Made by a program: the position numbers and the translations under genes. This document shows positions 11,831 to 21,729 of a stretch of 64,000 nt of DNA, piece after piece. How positions within the stretch are numbered: position 1 is the first letter of the stretch; each line of letters starts with the position of its first letter. This DNA comes from Hexactinellida sp. DTS-2022 (taxonomy: Eukaryota > Porifera > Hexactinellida), in assembly GCA_028753945.1 (NCBI GenBank), contig JAPNXP010000007.1:4340001-4404000 (forward strand). The letters are read 5' to 3'. Under the pieces are notes generated by a model, which did no database searches, was not told the origin of the DNA, and saw only the letters and a list, made by a program, of their open reading frames with translations.

Positions 11831-12085
11831 CGACCATTCTTTTGGACAAATTATGTCCATGTATCAGAAGTCTCATAAATTGTCCCGCGATTCTCTTTAT
11901 AAGTTGTAAGCGGTACTCCATATTAGATATGTAAATTATGAAATATTGTCGGGATATAATGTACGTAGGTATGTGCAGTTTATTAATATGGATGGTATCT
12001 TATGACCAATCGAGTGCATTATGTACATCCATATTATAAGTAGCACATAAGTATATATTTCGTCCAAAAGAATGATCGCTTATAA

Positions 12086-13695
12086 TTGTTGAGATGTGTT
12101 TTGTTCAGTAACGGTTGTAAATCTTCTGGTAAACTGAACCATGCTTCAAATTTGATACGTATCATTTCCTGGCATAATTATGGACACAGTGAATATAATA
12201 ATGACATATACTTGGTAAAAGCGAAATGTAAGGAAGCTGCGAAAACATCGCAATGTAATTTACGGAATGTTTTCAATGAACAAACGAGAATAGATCCAGC
12301 AAGCAGAAAAATTTCATTTCCCAGTTGCGAGTCTACAATGTATCGCTGTAGAAGGAAAATTCAACCCAAATACCCCAAACCCTTTCCGAATTTGAGATGC
12401 AATAGCTAGGAACAATATTCGGAATGCATTTAAAGCTTCTGCTTTTAGAGGCGATGACAATGGATTCATCTTTTTCTCTGATGAAATTACCTCAATAATG
12501 CTTGAAATATCAGAAATTTGTTTTGACGGTACCTTTTTTACTGTACCACTGCTGTTTACCAGCTTTGGACGATCTTTATCGTCATTAATCAACATGTACT
12601 CCCTGCTATGCATTGTCTTCTGACTGGAAAATCTGAAGAATTATGTCATGCAGTTCTGTCAAAAATTCAGCAAATTCTTCCAAAATTTCAACCTCAAATA
12701 GCAATGTCGGACTGGGAACAGGCAGCGCGTAATGCTTATAGAACGCTGTTCAATGGGATCAAGTTACAAGGCTGTTGGTTCCATTTTACCCAGCGAATTT
12801 GGAAGAAGGTTCAGAAAGTAAATCTTGCAACGACATACACCAATATTGGTGCATTTCAAAATTACTTACGCTGTATTATGGCTATACCGTTCTTACCTCC
12901 GATGAAATACAGCCTACATGCGATCAAATTAATGCACAAAATCTAGGTCTCGAAGAGCATCAAATGGATAGAGTGGAAAAACTCAAACAATATCTTCAGA
13001 GAAAGTGGATTAATCAAGTTCCACCTGAAGAATTATCTATTTGGCACCAGAAAATGGCCATAAATAATGGAGCAGAAAATTATCACGGAAGACTAAAGTC
13101 CTTAATAAAGTGTAGCAAGCCAAGAATATGGAATTTTCTGGCTACATTGAATGAAATTATAGTGGACACAAACAACGAAATTGCAAGATTAAGAGAAGGT
13201 TTACGGATTACAAGGGAAAGGAAGAAGGAAAATGTGCTAAACGACCAGCGGCGACAGAAATATAAAGAATATCTTGTTGAAGGTAAATATACCGCATTGG
13301 AATATGTAAAGGCAATCAGCCATACAGTGGGTTCTTTTACAGAAACAAATGAAAGTGACTCCTGTTCAGATGACAATGATGATTCCTCTGTAAGTACATT
13401 GGGACATAATATCACTACTACAAACATGTGTTTGATTTGTTTAAGTCACGCGAGACTACATGGCTATTTATACTGTTCAAACATGCGAATTGTTGCGGAA
13501 ATTATAGCGACAAAATCGTACAACTTGGTCAAACATGCCTTGTCTGTCGTTCTCCCATCGAAAATACTTTTCAGATATTCACAAATTAATTTACTTGTAA
13601 TTTCTCCAAAATTCTTATTTAAATTGTGTTTCAGTTGTTCTTCTTACTTTCTATTTCTTACCTATCTTTTTATACTTAAAATTATCTACAAATGA
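12086..13695 (+). pseudogene. MULE transposase with C-terminal RING finger
   Basis: The catalytic triad region is present. ICFDGTFFTVPLLF (about 12517) gives the first Asp, MSDWEQAARNAYRTLF (about 12703) the second Asp, followed by GCWFHFTQRIWKKV, and NNGAENYHGRLKSL (about 13063) gives the Glu. A 306-codon frame runs from 12775 to 13695. Its end holds a zinc-binding motif: CLICLSHARLHGY, then, with a shift of frame, ANCCGNYSDKIVQLGQTCLV, CRSPIENT; this fits a C3HC4 RING. The N-terminal part (12086-12409) resembles the left arm's KAKCKEA region and is of unknown function. At least three frameshifts (near 12400, 12615, 12895) and the one in the RING disable it. MULE transposases normally carry FLYWCH or SWIM zinc fingers; a RING is unusual. 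Confidence 0.75.
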
Positions 13696-13744
13696 AAACG
13701 ATATTCCTTATACAACACCTCTACATAAATAGCGCCAATTATAT

Positions 13745-13985
13745 TTTAAAGATGGCAACATCATAAATTCTAACAAAGGACAACTTCATAAATTCTAACA
13801 AATGACAACTTCATAAATTCTAACAAATGACAACTTCATAAATTCTAACAAAGGACAACTTCATAAATTCTAACAAATGACAACTTCATAAATTCTAACA
13901 AATTACAACTTCATAAATTCTAACAAATGGCAACTCAACAAATTCTGACAAATGACAGCATCGAAATTCTAACAGTTGCAGGCCC
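13745..13985 (-). repeat. Tandem ~24-bp array, right MULE end
   Basis: Inverted counterpart of the array at 9587-9915: about nine units of ACAACTTCATAAATTCTAAC(AAATG). The two arrays differ in unit number, so they changed length after the element formed. Confidence 0.85.
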
Positions 13986-13989
13986 AGGC

Positions 13990-14200
13990 TTTCATCCAGA
14001 CAAAATTTCTGCGCGCCTAGATTTAGTTTGAGCTCGTTCATTTTTCATTTTGTACGCCTAGTTTGCACATTTTGTATTAAGTCTATGGGAGCATCTCTCG
14101 ATATTGTACGCCTAGACACGATTTTTGTACGCCTAGATTAAAATCTATCCAAATTACGCTCCTTTAGGAGCGCCCAATACGCCTGGATAACACCCTGGTT
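13990..14200. repeat. TACGCCTAG-rich repeat
   Basis: Several copies of TTTGTACGCCTAG (about 14050-14135) are followed by GCTCCTTTAGGAGCGCCCAA. Related GCTCC...GGAGCG text is at about 24975-25125. Probably a small inverted-repeat element between the MULE and the last gypsy piece; its ends are not certain. Confidence 0.4.
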
Positions 14201-14204
14201 GCAG

Positions 14205-14690
14205 CGCCTCTTTTGAAACTGCTCCGAAACCTTAGCTACGCAACTGAAAGCTACTGTACCTGATCTGAGCGATCAAGGGATGAAATCCTTGAGACCGTGT
14301 TCGGCAATATTTAATACTCTCAAGAAACAATGCAAAGGAATTTAATCGTGTGTCGAAGGAGGCAGATGTGAAATCAGGTGACTGGGTCTGGCTTAGAAAC
14401 AACGCACGCTTCATACTATTTCCCCAATGTTTGGCGGACTTTGCTTGTTCTTGAGAAATGAGTAGTAAACTTGCATTTATCAAACCCGCATGGGAACCAT
14501 AAAGCTGCTGTTCACTTAAATCGGTGCAAGAAAGCTGCCAAACCCTCGTATTTTGGTGAGAACAATTCGTTTCCCTCTTTTGTTTACCTTGGGGAAATTT
14601 AGTTTCGGGAGCAATACATAATGACGGGTATGGAGCGATATCGCAGAACAGCACTCGTATACAGGAGAGCCTCTACGAGTTAATGAGTAT
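14205..14690 (+). pseudogene. Ty3/gypsy integrase C-terminus
   Basis: EADVKSGDWVWLRNNARF (about 14362) is the GDWVW block of the integrase C-terminal region, followed by SSKLAFIKP and, in other frames, HLNRCKKAAKPS-like and NNSFPSFVYLGE-like text. This is the expected continuation of the integrase at 8637-9230, so it marks the 3' part of the same retrotransposon. A (TTTG)n tract (14722-14745) follows. I see no clear 3' LTR. Confidence 0.65.
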
Positions 14691-14978
14691 AATTATCCCA
14701 CTGTTGTCTCTTTGTTCATTTGTTTGTTTGTTTGTTTGTTTGTTTCCTTGTCCTAATTGTTATAATCGGTAAATATATATGTTATGTAAGCTTTCTATTT
14801 AATTAAATTAGTTGTTGTACAATAAAAATAAAAAATTGTTAAAATAAGTTATTGTAATTAGAATATGCGATACCGTGTTGTGGTTATGGACAGACCGGCC
14901 GAAACCAAAAATAGGACTTGTATATCTTTTGTTTATTTTATTTTATTTTATTTTTTTCAAACTAATTATTTAGTAAAT

Positions 14979-16034
14979 ATGGCAATGTTAGTTGCTGGAT
15001 CCAATTGGTTTCTGTTAATTAATGGAGGAGATTGTACAGGTGATTCGATGCAGAATTCAATTACAGAACTAAAGACTATTTGGGAAACATTTTTGCTAAA
15101 AGATCTTGTAAAGAGAGAGCAAATAATCCTGCTAAACGCACGAAATGAGAACTTATTTGGAGATATTACTACTCTGAAATCAGTAACGCCACAAATATTA
15201 TTGGACATTTTAGAAGGCAAACATCCTATTTCGTTAAAAAGTGACAATATACACATTTTTGTTTCCCCAGTGGATACTGTGGTGTTATTTTTCGCTGGAC
15301 ATGGGAAAAGCCCACAGGACTGGAGTATAATGCCTCCATCTGCTGCGAAATATGATCAGTTAGGTAGTTGGATGTTCTACAGTGAATATTCAAAACATTA
15401 CATTCTGTTGTCACCGTTGTTATGGAGTGATACTAAGATCGAAGCTATGATTATAGTATTTTCTCTGGCTTGTTATTCAGGAAAAAATTTTAAGAAATGT
15501 TTTGTTGGCAAAAAGAATTGTATTGCTGTTTGTTTGGCATCAGAAGATCATCCAGCTAGTTTTGATCAACTAATGGGAATGGGAATACAAACATTCTTCG
15601 AACTAAAATATTTCAAAGATTTAAGTTTAGGAGATTTGTGTGAAAAACTCCAAGTATTTATGTTGGAAAATGAAAGATTTTTAGCGAAAAAGAGGGAAAA
15701 CTTGAAACAATCAGAGAAAGAATATGAAGAAGAGAGGGTGGAATCAGAGGAATTCGAGATTGGAGATTTGGAAGAATATCAGTTAAGGAAAATTCCTACA
15801 GCCTTATGGGAAACATTTCATGAATTTGATAAGATGAAAATAACAAGAGAAGAATTGATAAATTCAAATTTATCTCAAGAGTTAACAAATAAATTTAATA
15901 AACACGTGGAAGCACTCGAATGGAGAAGGTTTGATCTAATGAGAATGTACAAACACAAACCAAACAACAGAATACAGTATTGTGGTAACACTAACTTGTT
16001 ACAGATAAAAATTCAGGAATTATTCAATTGCTAA
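14979..16034 (+). CDS. Legumain-like cysteine protease (C13 family)
   Basis: Intact frame of 351 residues from the ATG at 14979, where homology starts. The same frame is open from 14865, and a hydrophobic stretch (SFVYFILFYFF) lies upstream, so a longer start with a signal segment is possible; TTATTTAG just before 14974 could also be a splice acceptor. Legumains cut after Asn in lysosomes or vacuoles. Family marks in order: MLVAGSNWF (residues 3-11), SVTPQILLDILEG (68-80), DTVVLFFAGHG with the catalytic His108, VFSLACYSGKNF with the catalytic Cys165, CIAVCLASEDHPAS (181-194), and IQYCGNTNLLQIKI near the end, matching the QYGN segment that closes the legumain core. The His-Cys spacing (57) is longer than in human legumain. 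The C-terminal pro-domain is absent. A Glu/Lys-rich helix (about 240-280) is an insertion. A caspase or metacaspase is less likely because of the GSN and QYGN segments. Confidence 0.65.
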   Translation: MAMLVAGSNWFLLINGGDCTGDSMQNSITELKTIWETFLLKDLVKREQIILLNARNENLFGDITTLKSVTPQILLDILEGKHPISLKSDNIHIFVSPVDTVVLFFAGHGKSPQDWSIMPPSAAKYDQLGSWMFYSEYSKHYILLSPLLWSDTKIEAMIIVFSLACYSGKNFKKCFVGKKNCIAVCLASEDHPASFDQLMGMGIQTFFELKYFKDLSLGDLCEKLQVFMLENERFLAKKRENLKQSEKEYEEERVESEEFEIGDLEEYQLRKIPTALWETFHEFDKMKITREELINSNLSQELTNKFNKHVEALEWRRFDLMRMYKHKPNNRIQYCGNTNLLQIKIQELFNC

Positions 16035-16319
16035 TAAAGTGAACAAGCCAATCAAAGTTTTGACCGCAGCATTTAGAATGCTAGATTCCATTCCTTCTTT
16101 TCCTGACATGATGTTCTGCTGTTATCGAATTTTTAAAATAACGTTAGTTTATAAATAGTGCTTTAATTATATAGTATTTCACAATCATTCAGTTACTAAT
16201 GTCAGCCTTGTGTATTACATTCCTATTATACATACTATGTATTTAGCGTCAATTGGAGTAAATTTTTGTGTTAATTAAGTTTTTACGAACCTTTCTATAT
16301 GTATAACAGCATAAGTGTA

Positions 16320-16335
16320 ATACAATAAAATAGAA
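16320..16335 (+). promoter_or_regulatory. Possible polyadenylation signals
   Basis: AATAAA occurs at 16324, about 290 bases after the protease stop codon, in AT-rich DNA. It could end that transcript, but chance occurrence is likely at this base composition. Confidence 0.3.
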
Positions 16336-17700
16336 TAACATCACGCAGGAGCAGGTTTGACCTGTCCAGTTGATTTGGTCTTAGCTTAATCACATTTTAC
16401 TGAGACAGTTAGTCTCTGCTTAGGCAAACCATTTTTCTCTGGTCTAAAGAATACTTACCATTTGGAAAGTTATTACTATATTCAATGTACGTATGAAAAT
16501 GCACAAATGACATAGCTCCAATAGTTTAGGATGTAGTATTAATGCCGACAAGTGATAAGACAGTTATACACTACTTGTGATGTTCTCAATCTATCTAATT
16601 AATTTACACACTCCCAGTTAATTTAGTATCATAAGTATCAAGTATAATCACTGATCCTTAGTTTCGGTAGGTACCGGTTTGATCGGCCCACCTTTGGAAT
16701 ATCATTGCGAATCTCTGGGAGAGGTTTAATACTATAATAACATATAATATACAGTACATATATATTACCATTACGAATTAGTTAAAGTTTACCAAGACCG
16801 TCTAAAAGAATCTATCTGGTATGAGTGGTATCATATAAAATGGAAATATAGAATACCAATACAAATTGCGAGAAGATATGATGTTACAAATTTCCATTGA
16901 GTTACTTCACACGCTGATAAAATTGAATTTGTCTTTTATGAGCCATCAGAATATTGGTAGAGAATTTGAGCCAAATACGCTGGAGAGGAATTTCAAAGTT
17001 CTCCGAGGCGTTTGCAAAATTAAAGGAACATAATTGAAATCAGTTATCTAATATGTATATCTTTCAAACCGTTCTTAACATGCACTTGAACTAACTTCTA
17101 AATATATTTCTGGAATAAGCCCTTCTGGTCTGTGTAACAATATTCCAATAATGGATCAAATAGGCTAAGAAAATGAATTGTATGATTATCCATAAATAAG
17201 TTGGAAGTTTATTGTAGATTCCTCAAAGGTTTGTCCTTTGACCAGTAACTGGGAGTCTGGAATCAGATCGAACAGAGTTCAGAATATTTCAATTCCAAGA
17301 ATTTGCTTGCAATTTCCTTTTCTAGAAGAGTCCAAAGAATCTTAAAAATTTATTTTTCTCTAGATGTGAGATTACAAATATTGGAAACTTTACTGACTTT
17401 ATGGGTCATCTTTTATATTGATTATGATGGTTAACCCATAAGAAATTATTCTAGTCACTAAATAGATCAATTTATATCAATTTGTATAATGCATCTCATT
17501 GGAGCTATGAACATGAATGGATTGTGGGAGAAAGACAATCCGTCCAGATTGTCTTCCTCACACTAAATCCTCCAATCTCTACTAGTACTACACTACCTAT
17601 AATGCATTTTAATGTAAATCAAGATAACAATGGAAATATTGCATAAAGGTAGTGTACGTAGGTTAATTTTTCTATTTATGCATTCAAGGAGGAAATAAAG
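16336..17700. other. Gene-free AT-rich region
   Basis: No open frame with recognisable protein, no clear terminal repeats and no tandem array in this stretch. It may be true intergenic DNA beside the protease gene. Confidence 0.5.
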
Positions 17701-17704
17701 GCTT

Positions 17705-17805
17705 GTCCGCCCACCTCGCCGAAAGACATCTTGCCGAAGACATCTTGCCGAAAGACATAATTCCGAAAGATATCTTACCGAAAGGATATCTTGCCGAAAG
17801 GATAT
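17705..17805 (+). repeat. Short tandem array CTTGCCGAAAGGATAT
   Basis: Five or six copies of a 13-16-bp unit (CTTGCCGAAAGACAT and variants) lie just beyond the 3' end of the minus-strand MULE gene. Subterminal arrays like this are found at MULE ends. No matching inverted array is seen near 19.2 kb, so the other end of the element may be lost. Confidence 0.6.
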
Positions 17806-17865
17806 AAATTATTGCTATTATATTTCAAATGATCATTTATTTTTATAATTTAATAGTAAATTACA

Positions 17866-19200
17866 TTAATAAACATTGAAATTAATAATAGGAAATATTA
17901 AAGTGATAGATTGAGTGACATCCCACGAAGAAAATCTATGTGTGGCATGTACGGTGTATATGTATTGATCAACCAACTTTTCGATTCTCTTATTTATTTG
18001 AGCATACTTCTTCCTGGGCTTTGATAGTTCATGGCCACATCTAACTTTTTCCAAAGTAATTTCATTTGAGCTTTGCTCGACTACAATTTTTCTAATGAGT
18101 TTTGAAGTAGTTGGATGCGTCATATTTACCCTCTGGTCAAACGCTCGATGCCAACCCTCTACGGAATTATTTGTCCTTGGTAAAGACCTCTCTACTCTGT
18201 CTCTAACATTCCACAACTCTACATCAAATAGTGGACGACGTCTTCGACCATGATGTTGAATCCCAATCCGTTTTCTCAAAATACTGTAGAAAATCGCTTA
18301 TATCAGCAATGAGTTGGTCACTTAGAGAATCTATGATTTCTTCATAGCAGGGTACGACATCAATTGGGGGTACAAATGCTAAGGCCTGGAATTGCTTGAC
18401 AATTAAAGCAAATACTTCTTCATTTTGATATCGTTGTTGGAGCCCGAAAGATTGAATATGTCTCCAAATTGCCTGTCCAAAATGAAAAAACACCCCTGAA
18501 GTTCAGCAGTTTGAAAATGTTGCGCCATTGCATTTATAGCAGCTCTTTCGAAATCTAGCATTATTGATCTGGGATTTAGTGTCACATTGAATTCTTTTAT
18601 GGAAGAGAATATCTCACGGTATGTAATTTCATTTTTCTGTCTAGCGATGCAGAAAATCAATGGAATGGTGACAGTCTCACTCACCAACGCGTGAATTGTG
18701 TATAGCTGGTATCCAAATTGGAGCTGAGTCGAAAGTTCCATCACAAAACCAATCTCTATATCTATTTAACACTGCGATGTTATCTTCCGTCCCAAGTATG
18801 ATTAGGTCCAACTTTGGATTATTCGATAATAAAAAGTTTTGACCCCTAGTTGTGTGAACAGAATCGAAAAAATATAACTCTGTTAGATTTTTCCTTTTCC
18901 TTCTTACAATTTTCGACAACGATTCCTTTGAAGGTAGTTTGACTGCTGTAGTAATTGATATAGATTCAGTACACTTATTGATTACTGAAGAAGTTGTCTC
19001 ATCTGTTAATATAGCTCTTGACTTTATCTCTTCAATTGTCCTTGCTGCCTGAACAGAGGAAAGATCAGTGCAGTGGGATGGTTATGGGCAGAGGGATGTT
19101 TTTTTACCGACTCATCTAGCCTAAATGTTATCATACGTGCATTGCATATGCCCCTTTTCTCACAACGCCAGTAGGTTGCTTCATTTGAATGTCGATCCTA
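17866..19200 (-). pseudogene. FLYWCH-type MULE transposase
   Basis: On the minus strand the N-terminus (about 19200-19070) is a FLYWCH finger: ATYWRCEKRGICNARMIT followed by HNHP. After a likely one-base shift the reading runs TDLSSVQAARTIEEIKS to SKIVRRKRKNL. The DDE region follows: WFCDGTFDSAP (about 18740; first Asp), MLDFERAAINAM (about 18550; second Asp), LQGCFFHFGQAIWRHI, then PRTNNSVEGWHRAFDQR (about 18165; Glu). The C-terminal tail ends at 17866. The frame breaks about four times (near 19090, 18700, 18480, 18260), some of which could be very small introns but are more likely indels. The family moves its own element; FLYWCH binds its ends. Confidence 0.75.
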
Positions 19201-19291
19201 AATATAGACATAGCCATTAATTAAAGATAAATTTTTTGCCTCCGAATATTGTTTTTAACGTTTCCATGTTCAGACTTTATTATAATTAAGA

Positions 19292-19555
19292 TACCGTATT
19301 TATTCGAATAGTAGCCTCTATTCGAATAATCGCCTACCTCCAATAATCGCCCCCCTAAAGTAGCAAATAAAGATTTATTACTGCTACCCGGAGTAAACAT
19401 TTATATCTAATATAACTCACAATACGATTATCAACCGATTATCATAAATAAATTGTAATAAAATGTGATATTCTAGAAAATTGCTCAAAATTATTGGTCC
19501 AAAAATGGATTAAAAAACAATAATCGCCTAGGCTACTATTCGAATAAATACGGTA
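19292..19555. mobile_element. TA-target miniature (CCGTATTTATTCGAATA ends)
   Basis: Inverted ends TACCGTATTTATTCGAATAG and its complement at 19530-19555 (…CTATTCGAATAAATACGGTA), with internal CGCCTA blocks mirrored as well (AATAATCGCC/GCCTAGGC). A TA at each end fits Tc1/mariner-type insertion. Non-coding. Confidence 0.75.
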
Positions 19556-19636
19556 GGTACGTTAACAATAAGTTCCTACTTAGCCTACTACGTACTTGTA
19601 TTCTAATTGAAAATAACATTTGGAAGTTAGTCTGTA

Positions 19637-20101
19637 CAGAGCTGCAAATGGGTCAGTGAACCATGGGTCAATGGGTCATATGGGTCACGTTTTGGGATGG
19701 GTCAATGGGTTATGGGTCACACGCCATGGGTCATGACCCATCAATACTATGATTCATTAATTATCTAGACGTAAGAGAGATCATTAGACTTGTAATAAGA
19801 GATCATGGTGAGCGAGAGGAATTTTAGTGCCTTTAATGCTCTACATATAGTAACGTCTCGACGTAATTCAATGTCACCAGAGACCATCGAAGCCGTATCT
19901 GTGTGCTAGAAGGTTATTAAAACAATTTGATATCATGATTGTGTGAGACTAAATAATATTTACATTATAGTTACTTCTAAGTTCAAATATTGGATATATA
20001 ATTGGTCAGGTAATAAGATGAATGGGTCATTGACCCATGGGTCAGTGGGTCATGGGTCGCATGGGTCATGGGTCAATGGTCGTGACCCATTTGCAGCTCT
20101 G
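19637..20101. mobile_element. hAT-type miniature with ATGGGTCA repeats
   Basis: Ends CAGAGCTGCAAATGGGTCA and its exact complement; perfect 8-bp duplication AGTCTGTA (19629-19636 and 20102-20109). Both subterminal zones are strings of (A)TGGGTCA units. A relative is at 45787-46322. Confidence 0.9.
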
Positions 20102-20162
20102 AGTCTGTAATCTAACCCTATCACTTTGTTACAGTTCGGACAAACAAATATATTGGTGTCAA

Positions 20163-20240
20163 TACTAATTTAAATTATCGATTTATTATGACATCTAACA
20201 TATGTTAGATGTCATAATAAATCGATAATTTAAATTAGTA
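20163..20240. repeat. Perfect 78-bp palindrome
   Basis: TACTAATTTAAATTATCGAT on the left is exactly mirrored by ATCGATAATTTAAATTAGTA on the right with no spacer; the centre is ACATATGT. It abuts the left end of the MULE at 20255. Such palindromes are usually unstable, so this one is probably young. Confidence 0.9.
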
Positions 20241-21104
20241 ATTAGTATTAATGTTATAACGGCTTACTTATATGTCGGCCGCCTACAATGTCGGCTAGCC
20301 GACATATAAGCAAATGTCGCCGACATATAAGGATTTAGCCGACATATAAGGATTTAGCCGACATATAAGGATTTAGCCGACATATACGTATATAAATCTC
20401 GCCCACATATATACGGAATCACGTTGTTGGATTACTAAGTAATATTATTAATGAATATAGTATATATATAAGAATCATGTTACTGTATTACTAAATAAAT
20501 TATTAATACATTAGAGAAATACTAAGTTACTAACTAAAATACTACAACTACTAATGGCATTTATTATACTGTGACAAAGTAACAAATTTTCCGATTTTCA
20601 TTTGTTTTTATCTGTATTTCTCTTTTTCGTCCTAACATCATTAAAGCTTCGTTTCCTTTTATTAGAAGGGCGCCCTTTGGATTTAACACGCCCGGGATTT
20701 AGTATTGTTGCAATATTTGGAATAATTGCCCCATTTTCCTGTGGAGTTCTTAGCAATTGGTCCATTTCGGCTAATTTACCTCTTACGGTCGAAAACGATG
20801 TCTGATCCAATGAAGCAAGATAAGCAATGTTTTTAAATTCAATTGTTAGTATGTCATACCTCTGGTCTTTCGTTAGGATAGAATGATTTAGATCTTCAAT
20901 TTCTTTTAATTATATTACATTGTGACTGCTAATAAAGTTGTAGATATTCGAATTATGCTCTGCTTGATTCTCTATCTATTATGAGATAATTTATAGAGTT
21001 GAAGGAACACAAGTAAATGAATAATTTAGCGATTACGTATACGTACTGATATACGTAATCAAGTACGGTTACAAAAATATCTGCGCCATATCGAATGACT
21101 ACTA

Positions 21105-21278
21105 CAGAGAACTCTCGTTATACCGAAGTGCTTGGGACCTGTAAATCTCTTCGTTATATCCAGATATTCGTTATAAGCGGATATTAATTAATGTATTTAG
21201 TGCTCTGGGGCAAAATCTCCATTTCGTTATAAGCGGTATTTCGTTATATCCGACTTTGTTATAACGGGAGTTTCACTG
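21105..21278. mobile_element. pogo/Tigger-type miniature
   Basis: Ends CAGAGAACTCTCGTTATA and its near-complement TATAACGGGAGTTTCACTG, flanked by TA on both sides. Internal GTTATATCC and GTTATAAGCGG repeats. Relatives at 60703-61054 and, with different inner sequence, 42908-43092. Confidence 0.75.
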
Positions 21279-21568
21279 TACTTATAACATATGACTTACC
21301 TTCCAAAAATCGACTATAGCTTTGTCAGGTATATTCGTTATTTTCTCGTGATGATAAACTATAAGCATGTGACGACATGGCAAACCCCATGATGATGGAA
21401 ATGAACATGTGCAAGATGTCAATGTTGTCTTACGGGTTGAATTATCTAAAACATTTGATAACCCTAGGTCCATTGATATTAATTTCTCCGTATTGGCACC
21501 TTCGGAAAATTCTTCTCTTTCAACTATAATAATATAAATGCGTATTAGAATTAAGTAAATTTTATACT

Positions 21569-21729
21569 CAGTAGAACCTAGTTACTACGAACACCAGGAG
21601 ACAGTCAAAATGCGTTCGCCTTACCCGGAATTCGTATTAACTAATATCATTTGTATTGAAAGGGAGTGAAATAGTGTTTGTAGTACCCGGAATTTCGTAT
21701 TAACCGTGTTCGTACTAACGAAGTTCTAC
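21569..21729. mobile_element. pogo-type miniature, second family
   Basis: Ends CAGTAGAACCTAGTTACTAC and GTTCGTACTAACGAAGTTCTACT are imperfect inverted copies with mirrored CCGGAATTCGTATTAA inside. A relative is at about 61190-61338 and a fragment at 39378-39430. The transposase frame of the MULE runs into it and stops. Confidence 0.6.

Larger units (their letters stand above)
9584..13985 (+). mobile_element. MULE with tandem-repeat ends and large inverted arms
   Basis: The two ends are inverted arrays of a ~24-bp unit (TTTGTTAGAATTTATGAAG at the left, CTTCATAAATTCTAACAAA at the right). Inside the arrays the arms stay complementary: 9920-10000 plus 11255-11850 pairs with about 12065-12425 plus 13420-13740, around a ~215-bp centre. 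The right arm carries a MULE transposase with a C-terminal RING finger. The left arm carries the same gene with the catalytic core deleted. Two miniatures (10005-10559 and 10560-11251) interrupt the left arm. The element splits the gypsy integrase. I see no clean 9-bp target duplication. Confidence 0.7.

Noticed and set aside
14232-14654. 140-codon minus-strand frame
   Set aside because: It is the reverse of the gypsy integrase C-terminus, whose plus-strand reading (GDWVWLRNNARF) is recognisable.
14979-16034. Caspase or metacaspase identity for the protease
   Set aside because: HG and ACxxG boxes are shared, but the GSN start, VTPQxxLxxLxG block and terminal QYGN-like segment fit legumain better.
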